Below, piece by piece: positions 24,393-31,777 of a DNA stretch of 42,413 bases (its first letter is position 1; every line of letters begins with the position of its first letter). The notes below the pieces were generated by a model. That model saw nothing but the letters and a program-made list of their open reading frames with translations, was not told where the DNA came from and did no database searches. The DNA is from an uncultured Victivallales bacterium (GTDB taxonomy: Bacteria; Verrucomicrobiota; Lentisphaeria; Oligosphaerales; JAFGRS01): the NCBI GenBank assembly GCA_903834675.1, contig CAILKC010000263.1, positions 1 through 42,413 of the forward strand. The letters are read 5' to 3'. Both the position numbers and the translations under genes were made by a program.

Positions 24393-25577
24393 ATGACGCG
24401 ACCGGTATTCGATCCTGCCGATAAGACCTTCAGTGGCGAAGAGCGGTTGGCCAACCTGCAGGCGCTGAGCCGCGGCATGCATACCGTTCTACAGACGCTG
24501 CTGCAGAGCGTGCGTTCCTACAGCGAGCTGATCGAGGACGACGTCGAGGACCGCCCGGCGGCGGCAGCCTACCTGGCGACCTCGCGCCAGATGCTTGACC
24601 GCGGCCTGCAGTGGTTGGAGGTGTTCCATCGCCAGGCGCAAACGCCGAACGAGTTCGAGAAGATCGATCTGAAACCGCTTCTCGAAGGGGTGGTGCAACG
24701 TTGCCGGAAGATCCTGCCTTCCAAGGTCGAACTGCATCTTGAGTTTGATGCGGATCCGGTGATCGTCGATGGGGCGGTCTTCCAGTTGCAGGATACGCTG
24801 CTGGACACCCTGCAAAATGGCGTGGAACGGTTGGGGCCGGAAGCCGAGGCGCTGACCGTACGGGTGGACCACTGCCAGTTTGGCGCGGCGGATCTGGCTG
24901 GGCTGCGCGGTCGCTGCGAGCCTGGGCTCTACGCCGTGATCCAGTTGCGCTCGGGTCCCGCGGCCCCCTTCCGCCTGGCGGATTGCGTTGGTTTTTGGGA
25001 TGGTTTGCTGCGGCTGCGTTCGCACGATCCGGCCGGGGAGTTGCGGCTTCTGCATGGCTTTGGCGTCTTTCTCGGGCACGGCGGGGACGTGCTGTTCAGC
25101 CGCGATCCCGCGGGACCGCTGCTGGCCGTCGTCGCTCTGCCGGTCGAGGCCAAGCGCAAGGACATGCAGGTCGAGCCGAACCTGAACGACGAGGCCCTCT
25201 ACGGCACCGAGACGATCCTGCTGGTCGACGATGAGGACATGATCTGGGACGTCATCATCGACATGTTGCAGGAGTTGGGGTACTCTGTCATCCTCGCCGG
25301 AAACGGCCTCGATGCGGTGGAAATCTACCGCGAAAACCAGGGCCTCATCGACTTGGTGATGCTCGATATGGTGATGCCGGAACTGGACGGCCACGGCGCC
25401 TTCTTCCGCCTCAAGGAAATCGACCCCAAGGTCCGCGTGCTGCTGTCGAGCGGCTACGTGTCGGAGGAGGACGCCCGCGACGTGCTCGATGCGGGCGCCG
25501 TCGGTTTCCTGCAAAAGCCCTACCGCATGGTGGATCTGGCCCGCAAGATCCGCTCGATCTTCGCGGCGCCGATCTCA
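24393..25577 (+). CDS. Hybrid sensor-kinase-like protein with degenerate kinase core and intact receiver
   Basis: From the ATG at 24393 the product has about 394 residues; an in-frame ATG at 24372 has no better ribosome site. Residues about 20-100 look like a HisKA helical hairpin but lack a clear H-[DE]-x-[NT] phosphorylation motif. Residues 100-250 follow an HATPase layout with one N-box-like asparagine (LLDTLQNG). The D-x-G-x-G box is replaced by RSGPAAP and the GTGLGL box by LRLLHGFGVF, so ATP binding is doubtful. Residues about 274-394 are a standard receiver: LLVDDED, acceptor D325 in MLDMVMPELDG, LSSGY, and K365 in QKPY. The stop overlaps the next gene's start by 4 bp. It may act as a docking or phosphate-accepting protein rather than a kinase. 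Confidence 0.78.
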
Positions 25578-26383
25578 TGAACGCCCCAACCGAGGGGCGT
25601 GGCCGGGAGGCCGGCAGCGTCCGCCTGGCGCGATACTTGGCCTCGGCTGGAGTCGCCAGTCGGCGCGCCTGCGAAGAATTGATCCGGGCCGGCCTCGTCC
25701 GGGTGAACGGCCAGACCGTCTCCACCCCGGCCTTCACGGTGGCCCCCGAGCGCGACCAGGTCGACTACCGGGGGGCGGCGGTACTGCCGCGGCCACCGGT
25801 ATGGCTGGTGCTGAACAAGCCTCCTGGCTACACGTGCAGTGCCCGCGACGAACACGCGGAGAAGCTGATTTTTGAGCTTATCCCGGCGCATTTTGGGCGG
25901 CTTTTCAGCGTTGGTCGGCTGGACCGTGAGAGCGAGGGCCTGATCGTACTGACCAATGACGGCGATCTGGCGCAAGACTTGGCGCATCCCTCGCGGCAGG
26001 TGCGTAAGACCTACTATGTGGAGACGCGGGGTACGCTGTCCCCTGCGGGTCTCGCCAGGCTGCGCCAGGGCATCACCGACGCCGCTGAGTTCCTGCGCCC
26101 CCTGGCCGTCACCCTGCTGAGCGCGGTCGGCGCCCGGACCTGCCTGCGTTTCGTGCTGGTGGACGGACGTAAGCGCGAAGTCCGTAGGTTGTGCGCCGCG
26201 GTCGGGCTTGAGGTGCTGCTGCTGCGGCGTGAAAGGCTTGGCCCACTGCATCTGGGAACGCTGCGGCCAGGGCAGTGGCGCGCCCTTGACGCGCCCGAGA
26301 TCGAGGCGCTTCGCCGCGTCGATACCGCCGCGGCGAGGGGGCCGAATCATGAGAGCTTGACGGACTCGGTTCCCGACGCCTGA
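25577..26383 (+). CDS. RsuA/RluB-family pseudouridine synthase
   Basis: The 268-residue protein has an N-terminal S4 RNA-binding domain (VRLARYLASAGVASRRACEE, then GLVRVNGQTV). The catalytic domain has GRLDRESEGLIVLTNDGD, where the D of RLD is the catalytic aspartate, and VRKTYYVE. The late motif DGRKREVRRLCAAVG is typical of enzymes that modify 16S or 23S rRNA. I cannot say which uridine is modified. It overlaps the hybrid kinase gene by 4 bp (ATGA) and is probably translated with it. The C-terminus ends in a short variable tail just before the repeat-rich gap. Confidence 0.92.
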   Translation: MNAPTEGRGREAGSVRLARYLASAGVASRRACEELIRAGLVRVNGQTVSTPAFTVAPERDQVDYRGAAVLPRPPVWLVLNKPPGYTCSARDEHAEKLIFELIPAHFGRLFSVGRLDRESEGLIVLTNDGDLAQDLAHPSRQVRKTYYVETRGTLSPAGLARLRQGITDAAEFLRPLAVTLLSAVGARTCLRFVLVDGRKREVRRLCAAVGLEVLLLRRERLGPLHLGTLRPGQWRALDAPEIEALRRVDTAAARGPNHESLTDSVPDA

Positions 26384-26826
26384 CCAGGCCCTGCCGGGGC
26401 TCCAGGGCCGGTGGGGGTCTTGCAGACGGGGGATACCGCGAACCTGCCCGGGACGGGCTTGGCATCGCGGGCTCCAGGGCCGGTGGGGGTCTTGCAGACG
26501 GGGGTCTTGCAGACGGGGGTCTTGCAGACGGGGGATACCGCGAACCTGCCCGGGACGGGCTTGGCATCGCGGGCTCCAGGGCGGCCAGCGCGGTCAGGGC
26601 AGACGCCTGCCATATCCAGCAGGGGTCTCTTTCTTAAGACCGCCCTGCCGCCCTGCCCTCTTGCCGTGGTCCGTGGCGTTTGCGGACCTATATTACGAGC
26701 GAACTGACTGAAATGGGTTGTCTCCAGGCAGTTATTGGGTTGGGCGGTCGGGGTTGGACCGCTAAGCGGCGCCTGACCTGGGGCTGAGTATTCTGTCCCT
26801 GCCTGCGACCGAAGGAGTCTGTCGCT
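26384..26826. other. Repeat-rich gap upstream of the ExbB/ExbD/TPR genes
   Basis: These 443 bp hold two hairpin repeat units, tandem copies of an 18-bp-like motif (GGTCTTGCAGACGGG), and the 63-bp block also found at 12875-12937. A TATATT at 26689-26694 could be a -10 box for the downstream genes, but no matching -35 box is well placed. There is no convincing gene here. Confidence 0.7.
26400..26645. repeat. Composite repeat: hairpin units, short tandem repeats and 63-bp block
   Basis: Units at 26428-26479 and 26531-26581 run from GGGGATACCGCG to GCGGGCTCCAGG. They differ from the 12.8-kb units mainly in the loop (CCCGGGACGGG against CCCGAAACGGG), so the CCCG/CGGG stem is kept. Between and before them GTCTTGCAGACGGGGG is repeated, once before the first unit and three times before the second. 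The block 26583-26645 repeats 12875-12937; the stem GGTCT/AGACC around CTTTCTTA is fully paired here. The shared order at both loci marks this as one composite element. Confidence 0.8.
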
Positions 26827-27573
26827 ATGGTGCGTGCGAGGTTCGGAAACCGGTGTTTTCGGTTCGGCGCGCTGATCTTTGCGCTGACCCCCGTTGCCCT
26901 GCTGGCGGCGGACCAGGCAATGCGCGCGGTGCCTGCCCGAGAGATATTTGACAAGGGCGGCATCGCCATGAAAGCGATTGCCGGCTTGTCTGTGGTCAGC
27001 GTCTTTCTGACCTTCTTCTACGCCTTCACCATGCGGCCGGCGACCCTCTTCCCCAAACGCTTTATGCGCGATGCCGAGGACGCCGCGGAAGAGGGTGACC
27101 TGGAAGCGTTGCGAGCTCTCTGCGCCAACAACGAGTCCCCGGCGGCCCGCATCATCGAGAGTGCGGCCGAGGTACTGGCGGGCGATAGTCGCGTCGACTA
27201 CATGGTGGTGCGCGATGCGCTTGAAGACGAGGGCGTGCGGCAGGCCGGCGCTCTGTGGCAGCGCATTCAATACCTGCAGGATATCGCCGTGATCTCGCCG
27301 ATGCTCGGCCTCCTGGGCACCGTGCTGGGCATGATGCACTCGTTTGCCGGGTTGCAGGCGGGGGTAGCCTTTGCCAACAAAGCCGACGCCCTGGCCGCCG
27401 GTGTCGCCGAGGCGCTCTACACCACGGCCGGTGGTCTGGTCGTCGGGATCCTCAGCATGGCCATCTACGCCTTCTTCCGGGGCCAGGTCAACCGACTTGT
27501 CGGCGGCCTGGAGAACGCCTGTAACCGCGTCCTGCGGCGCTATGCGGTCCGGCGGCAGGTGCGCTCTCTGTGA
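26827..27573 (+). CDS. MotA/TolQ/ExbB-type proton channel protein
   Basis: The 248-residue protein starts with an AAGGAG site upstream. It has a signal-like first segment ending near LLAADQ, a membrane segment at about residues 45-68 (IAGLSVVSVFLTFFYAF), a cytoplasmic loop, and two more segments. The ExbB/TolQ core is ISPMLGLLGTVLGMMHSF followed by ALYTTAGGLVVGILSMAIYA. With the next gene it should form a stator that uses the proton motive force to move an envelope-spanning partner. An N-terminal extra segment before the usual three helices is seen in several non-proteobacterial ExbB proteins. Confidence 0.9.
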   Translation: MVRARFGNRCFRFGALIFALTPVALLAADQAMRAVPAREIFDKGGIAMKAIAGLSVVSVFLTFFYAFTMRPATLFPKRFMRDAEDAAEEGDLEALRALCANNESPAARIIESAAEVLAGDSRVDYMVVRDALEDEGVRQAGALWQRIQYLQDIAVISPMLGLLGTVLGMMHSFAGLQAGVAFANKADALAAGVAEALYTTAGGLVVGILSMAIYAFFRGQVNRLVGGLENACNRVLRRYAVRRQVRSL

Positions 27574-27597
27574 TGATGCGTCCGGGCAGGGGTGGGT

Positions 27598-28023
27598 ATG
27601 AATTTTCGTAAACGTTTCAACGAGACCTCGCCGGGGTTCCAGATGGCCCCGATGGTGGATATGATGTTCCAGGTCCTGATCGTCTTCATGGCGGCGACGC
27701 TTTTCGCCCAGTGGGAGAACGTGGTCGGCATCACGCTGCCCACGGCAGACTCCGGGGTCAAGCCGGTGCGGCACCGCGAACTCATCATTAACCTCGATGA
27801 GAAAGGCGCCATCTTCATCAATAGCGTCGAACGGAGTCCAGCCGAACTGGAGAGGATCCTGGGACAGGTTGCGGACGCCTTCAAGGACCAACCGGTCATC
27901 GTGCGGGCCGACCGCAAGACGTACCATGAACATGTCATCAACGTTCTCGATATCTGTCGCAAAGTGGACATCCGCAACGTCGCGTTTGCCACGCTGCCTC
28001 CCGAAGCAGGCCCGCCGCCCTGA
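27598..28023 (+). CDS. ExbD/TolR-type stator protein
   Basis: The ATG at 27598 is chosen over a GTG two codons earlier; GGGCAGGGG lies just before it. The 141-residue product has one membrane segment with the family aspartate (MAPMVDMMFQVLIVFMAA). A periplasmic domain follows with LIINLDEKGAIFIN, VIVRADRKTYHEHVINVLD and a C-terminal strand. Length and order are normal. It pairs with the upstream ExbB-type protein (24 bp away). The following TPR protein is probably in the same operon. Confidence 0.92.
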   Translation: MNFRKRFNETSPGFQMAPMVDMMFQVLIVFMAATLFAQWENVVGITLPTADSGVKPVRHRELIINLDEKGAIFINSVERSPAELERILGQVADAFKDQPVIVRADRKTYHEHVINVLDICRKVDIRNVAFATLPPEAGPPP

Positions 28024-28051
28024 ACCCGTCCGTCGACGTCGCGAGTGCCGC

Positions 28052-30589
28052 ATGACTATACGTTCACGGATTGCCAGAAACCGAGCCTGGCTTCTGCTCG
28101 GCCTCCTGACGGCGACAGGGGTCGCAGGGGCTCCCGCCGCGCCCGCCGCCGCACCCGTCGCAGCCCCGGTCGCCGCCCCGGTCGCCGCCCCGGTCGCAGC
28201 CCCGGTCGCGCCCGTAGCGCCCGTCGCCGCGCCGAACACTCCCCAGGACATCCACACTCCCGAGGGACAGTACCGTTTCGCCGAGGGCCTCTTCTTCCGC
28301 ACCTTCTACGACCTCGCGGAGAAGGAGTTTCGGGCTTTCGGCGAGCGTTTTCCCGGCCATTCTCTGGCCCCCGATGCCGCCTATCGACTCATTCTCTGCC
28401 TCAGGCATCAAAAGCGAGACGATGACCTGATCAAGGCCATGGACCAGTTTCAGGCCCAGTGGCCGACGAACGACCTCTGCGCCAGGCTGTTCCTGTGGAA
28501 GGGTGAGTTGCTCTTCGGGAAGGGCGACTTCTCAGGGGCCGAGGCGTGTTTCCGGCATCTGCTGGAGCAGGCCGACACGGTGTTGCGCGAGGCCGGGCTG
28601 TATTTTGCGGGGCAGTGTCTGGAACGCCAAGGCAAGGGGGAGGCGGCGCTGGCGCTGTATCAGCGTCTGGCGGACGGGGGCTTTGACGGTCAGCACCAGT
28701 ACCGACCCTATGCGCTGCATGCCCTGGGGATTGCCGACCAGCGCCGCGGCGCCAATGAGCAGGCCGCGGCGCGCTTCCAGCGCCTGGTCGACGGCGATTC
28801 GGTGCCGTCGGCATTGCGGGAAGAGGCGACCTATCGCCTGGCCGAGACCTGCTTCGCGCGAGGGGTTTACGACGACGCGATCCGTCAGTATGGGCGCCTG
28901 TTGGCGGAATTTCCGCAGGGGGCCTTTGGGCGGGAAGCGCGGAAGCGCCTGAGTTGGGCCTGCTATCTCAAGGGTGACTTCAAGCAGGCGGCAGAGGCCG
29001 CGACCGAGTGGCACAAACGCCATCCTGAGGCGCTGGACTACGACATGGATTTCGTACAGGCGGCCAGTCTGGTCGGCCTCGATTTCTATACGGAGGCCAT
29101 GCCGCTGCTCAAGCGTCTGGTGGATGACCCCGCGGTCCCGGCCGAGACCCTGCGTCTGGCCCGCTACCAGGCGGCCGTCTGCCTGGCGAATCTGAAGCAG
29201 TATCAGGATGCGGTGGCGCAAGCCGATGTCTTCATCTCGACGTACCCGAAGGCGGCGGAGTTGCCGATGCTGCAATACGTCGCTGGCACCGCCTGCTACG
29301 GCCTCAAGGACTACAGCAAAGCTGCCGGGTATTTCCGGCGTGCGGATGACAGCTTCGTCGCGACGGGCAGCAGCCATGAGGACGCCGGGCGGCTATTGGC
29401 CGACTGCCTGCTCAAACTTGACAAGCCGGTCGAGGCGGCGGCGGTCTACCGCAAGCTGGCGGCACGAAAAGGCATGCCACAGGCCGCGTTTTGCCTCTTC
29501 AAGGCCGGAGAGTGTGAGCGCAAGGCGGGGAATACCGCCGCCGCCATCTTGGATTTCGAGGCGTTATTGCAGACCTTCCCTCAGGCGGTCGAGGAGTCCC
29601 GCGCGGCGCTTCAGCACCTCGGCGAGTTGTACTCATCCGCGGGCCAGTTCGAGAGAGCCGTCGAGAGGGTCCGTGCCCTCATGGAAAAGGCAGCTTCCGG
29701 CAGCGACCGGGCGCGGCTGCGGTTCTACCTGGGTTACCTCAGATACCAGCAGCACAAGTACGAGGATGCCATCCTGGAACTGCGTGCGGTCAGCCTGGAT
29801 GCGGAGTCTGCAGCGATCGCCTCGGCAGCGCGTTTCTACCTGGGCGTTTCGCTGTTGGAACTGGGGCAACGTGACCCGGCTCTGGACACCTTCGCCGAGA
29901 TACTCGCCTTGCCCGCGACCAGCCGTCCGCCGTTTCCGGCGGACCTGCTCTTGCAGTTGGAGACGCTGTTTTTTGTGCGGAACCAGCCGGCCGTAAGCGA
30001 GGCCATTTGCCGCTGGCTTATGGAAGGCGCGGACCTGCAGGTTGTTCAGCGGGCGACGCTGCGCCTGGCCGCCATCCTGGCCGCGCAGAACCGCTTTGAC
30101 GCCGCCAGCGCCCAACTCGCAGCGCTGCGGCGTCGGCGCCAGGAGTTCGCCGCTGGCCAGGGGGGGGCAGCCAACCTCCCCCCGGACGACGCCATCACCT
30201 CACTGCAGGCCGAACTCTATCTGCTGCAGAACCAAGTGCCCCTGGCCGTGGTTGCCGCAGAGCAGTGCCTGGCCTGCAAGGACCTGGACCAGGAATCGCT
30301 GACCCGGGCCCGCTGGGTGCTGGCCGAAGCGCTCGCCAAGCAGGGGCATCCGGTCCAGGCTCTGCCCTATGCGGTTAAGACGTACATTCTGGATGATCAT
30401 CCCTCTTACTCGCCTCGAGCCATGATCCTAGCCTTGCGGCTGCTGGTCGGCCAGAAGCGTATGGCTGAGGCACAGGCCACCTGGGCAGAATTGCGCAAGC
30501 GCTATCCCGTGGTCGCGGAAAGTGTGGTGGGAACCCCGGAGGTCAAGGCTGTCCTCGACCTGGCGCCGCCTCCGAAAGCGGCGCCATGA
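28052..30589 (+). CDS. Exported TPR protein of the ExbB/ExbD operon
   Basis: The ATG at 28052 gives 845 residues, a basic N-terminus and a hydrophobic signal segment (WLLLGLLTATGVAGA). A low-complexity linker of repeated PVAA follows (about residues 30-62), encoded by 12-bp repeats GTCGCCGCCCCG. The remaining 780 residues are TPR-like helical pairs, for example LAEKEFRAFGERFPGHSLA, DAAYRLILCLRHQ and AIRQYGRLLAEFPQGAFGREA, in the style of YbgF/CpoB and Tol-Pal-associated proteins. It probably sits in the periplasm and works with the ExbB/ExbD-type stator. Its upstream 85 codons in the open frame overlap exbD and are excluded. The start has a weak ribosome site, so coupling with exbD is likely. 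Confidence 0.83.
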   Translation: MTIRSRIARNRAWLLLGLLTATGVAGAPAAPAAAPVAAPVAAPVAAPVAAPVAPVAPVAAPNTPQDIHTPEGQYRFAEGLFFRTFYDLAEKEFRAFGERFPGHSLAPDAAYRLILCLRHQKRDDDLIKAMDQFQAQWPTNDLCARLFLWKGELLFGKGDFSGAEACFRHLLEQADTVLREAGLYFAGQCLERQGKGEAALALYQRLADGGFDGQHQYRPYALHALGIADQRRGANEQAAARFQRLVDGDSVPSALREEATYRLAETCFARGVYDDAIRQYGRLLAEFPQGAFGREARKRLSWACYLKGDFKQAAEAATEWHKRHPEALDYDMDFVQAASLVGLDFYTEAMPLLKRLVDDPAVPAETLRLARYQAAVCLANLKQYQDAVAQADVFISTYPKAAELPMLQYVAGTACYGLKDYSKAAGYFRRADDSFVATGSSHEDAGRLLADCLLKLDKPVEAAAVYRKLAARKGMPQAAFCLFKAGECERKAGNTAAAILDFEALLQTFPQAVEESRAALQHLGELYSSAGQFERAVERVRALMEKAASGSDRARLRFYLGYLRYQQHKYEDAILELRAVSLDAESAAIASAARFYLGVSLLELGQRDPALDTFAEILALPATSRPPFPADLLLQLETLFFVRNQPAVSEAICRWLMEGADLQVVQRATLRLAAILAAQNRFDAASAQLAALRRRRQEFAAGQGGAANLPPDDAITSLQAELYLLQNQVPLAVVAAEQCLACKDLDQESLTRARWVLAEALAKQGHPVQALPYAVKTYILDDHPSYSPRAMILALRLLVGQKRMAEAQATWAELRKRYPVVAESVVGTPEVKAVLDLAPPPKAAP

Positions 30590-31050
30590 ACTGCATCTGA
30601 GGGCAGCCCATCGAGCTTTTTCGACCTGTGCAATAAGGGAGTCCGTCTGGAGCGCTGAAGGCGCGTTGCCATACCAGCCCAGGGCAACGCCCTGGGAATA
30701 GGACGGTTATGGGTTTGAGCCCTGTAGGGGCGACCTATCTGCCCTACATTTACGCCGACGTCGCATGGTCCGCCCCTTCAGGGCTCAAACCTCGGGAAGG
30801 ACAGGGACCCAGGGCGTTGCCCTGGGCTGGTATGAAACGCCCCTTTGGGGCTGAATACCTCGGCCCATCCTTATTGCACAGGTTGAGCTTTTTTGTCTGC
30901 CGGCTGCTGGCGAAGGTGTGCGGATGGGATACACTTAAACATCGTCTGGCCTGGGCGGCGCACCGTGTGCCTCCCTGTTACCCCTGGACGAGCCGTATTT
31001 TTTGCCGTCGCGAGGCGCGCTATGGGTCACGCCAAGGAGTGTTAAGGTTT
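30590..31050. other. Gap holding a MITE-like element
   Basis: These 461 bp lie between the TPR gene and the FHA gene. Most of it is the palindromic element at 30622-30884. The last 160 bp form the leader of the FHA gene. An AAGGAG (31034-31039) precedes its ATG; I see no sound promoter. The open frame from 30709 into the FHA gene runs through the repeat and is not credited. Confidence 0.7.
30622..30884. mobile_element. MITE-like palindromic element with TIRs and 9-bp direct repeats
   Basis: The left end CGACCTGTGCAATAAGG (30622-30638) matches the reverse complement of the right end CCTTATTGCACAGGTTG (30869-30884 region). Each arm contains the core CCCAGGGC(G/A)..GCCCTGGG plus CTGGTATG, in opposite orientation, so the whole element is a large inverted repeat centred near 30753. 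GAGCTTTTT occurs on both sides (30613-30621 and 30885-30893) as a direct repeat, which looks like a target-site duplication. The left arm is repeated at 20-141. There is no room for a transposase (263 bp), so it would be a non-autonomous element. Confidence 0.7.
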
Positions 31051-31593
31051 ATGGCGGGAACTCCCAAACTCATCGTGCTCTCTGAGCAACTCAGAGGGAA
31101 ATCCTTTGAACTCACCGAAGAGACCTGTACGGTTGGACGCACGGAAGCGTGCGGCGTCTGCATCCCAGACGCGACCATCAGCGGGCACCACTGTACGCTC
31201 GTGCGCTTGTCCAACGGCAGCTACGGCGTCCGCGACGAGGGCAGCACCAACGGGACCCGCGTCAACGGTGTGAAGATGACGGGGGAGGACGTGCAGCCCC
31301 TGGTGCATAGTGACATTCTGCAGGTGGGCGGCGTGGAGATGCTGTTCGACTGTGAGAGTACCCGCACGGACGGCGGCGCGACACAGACCGTGATCATGCT
31401 GGCAGACGCCGAGGCCAGTGGCGCACCCACCGCCGGGATGGCGAACCTGGGCGGTAACCACGGGACCCGGCGTGGCGGCCTGCACCGGGAGAACCAAAAG
31501 CAGACGATGCTTATCTGGTGCGTCATCGGCGTCCTGGTTTTCCTGGCCTTGGTGGCTCTGGGGATTTTCCTGTTGAAAACGATTGGAGCGTAA
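31051..31593 (+). CDS. FHA-domain protein with C-terminal membrane anchor
   Basis: The 180-residue protein begins at the ATG 31051, after AAGGAGTG. The FHA domain covers about residues 5-100: CTVGRTEACGVCIPD, ISGHHCTLVR and GSTNGTRVNGVKM are the phosphothreonine-binding loops. A polar linker follows, then a single hydrophobic C-terminal segment (LIWCVIGVLVFLALVALGIF). It is a tail-anchored cytoplasmic reader of phosphorylated proteins. No serine/threonine kinase gene is near. The next gene is ftsH, 184 bp away. Confidence 0.9.
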   Translation: MAGTPKLIVLSEQLRGKSFELTEETCTVGRTEACGVCIPDATISGHHCTLVRLSNGSYGVRDEGSTNGTRVNGVKMTGEDVQPLVHSDILQVGGVEMLFDCESTRTDGGATQTVIMLADAEASGAPTAGMANLGGNHGTRRGGLHRENQKQTMLIWCVIGVLVFLALVALGIFLLKTIGA

Positions 31594-31777
31594 GCCTGAG
31601 CCGGCACTCCCGTCGGTATGAACCCTGCCAGCCCCAGCGTGGCGGGACCCTTCAGGTGGCCTGCGGAGAGCCGCGGTTGCGGGCAATGAGCGCAATCTGC
31701 CGCAGAACGCGGGCCGCCTTCACTGCCGCATACCGACCTACTGGTTGCGGTGTCCCTCTCTAACTCGGACAAATGGA

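Noticed and set aside
26347..28302. Minus-strand ORF (651 codons) over the ExbB/ExbD genes and the repeat gap
   Set aside because: It passes through the repeats and lies antisense to three well-supported genes. The ATG-rich repeat ends create false starts.
30709..31050. N-terminal extension of the FHA protein through the MITE-like element
   Set aside because: The frame is open by chance. The FHA domain starts right after the ATG at 31051, which has an AAGGAG site.
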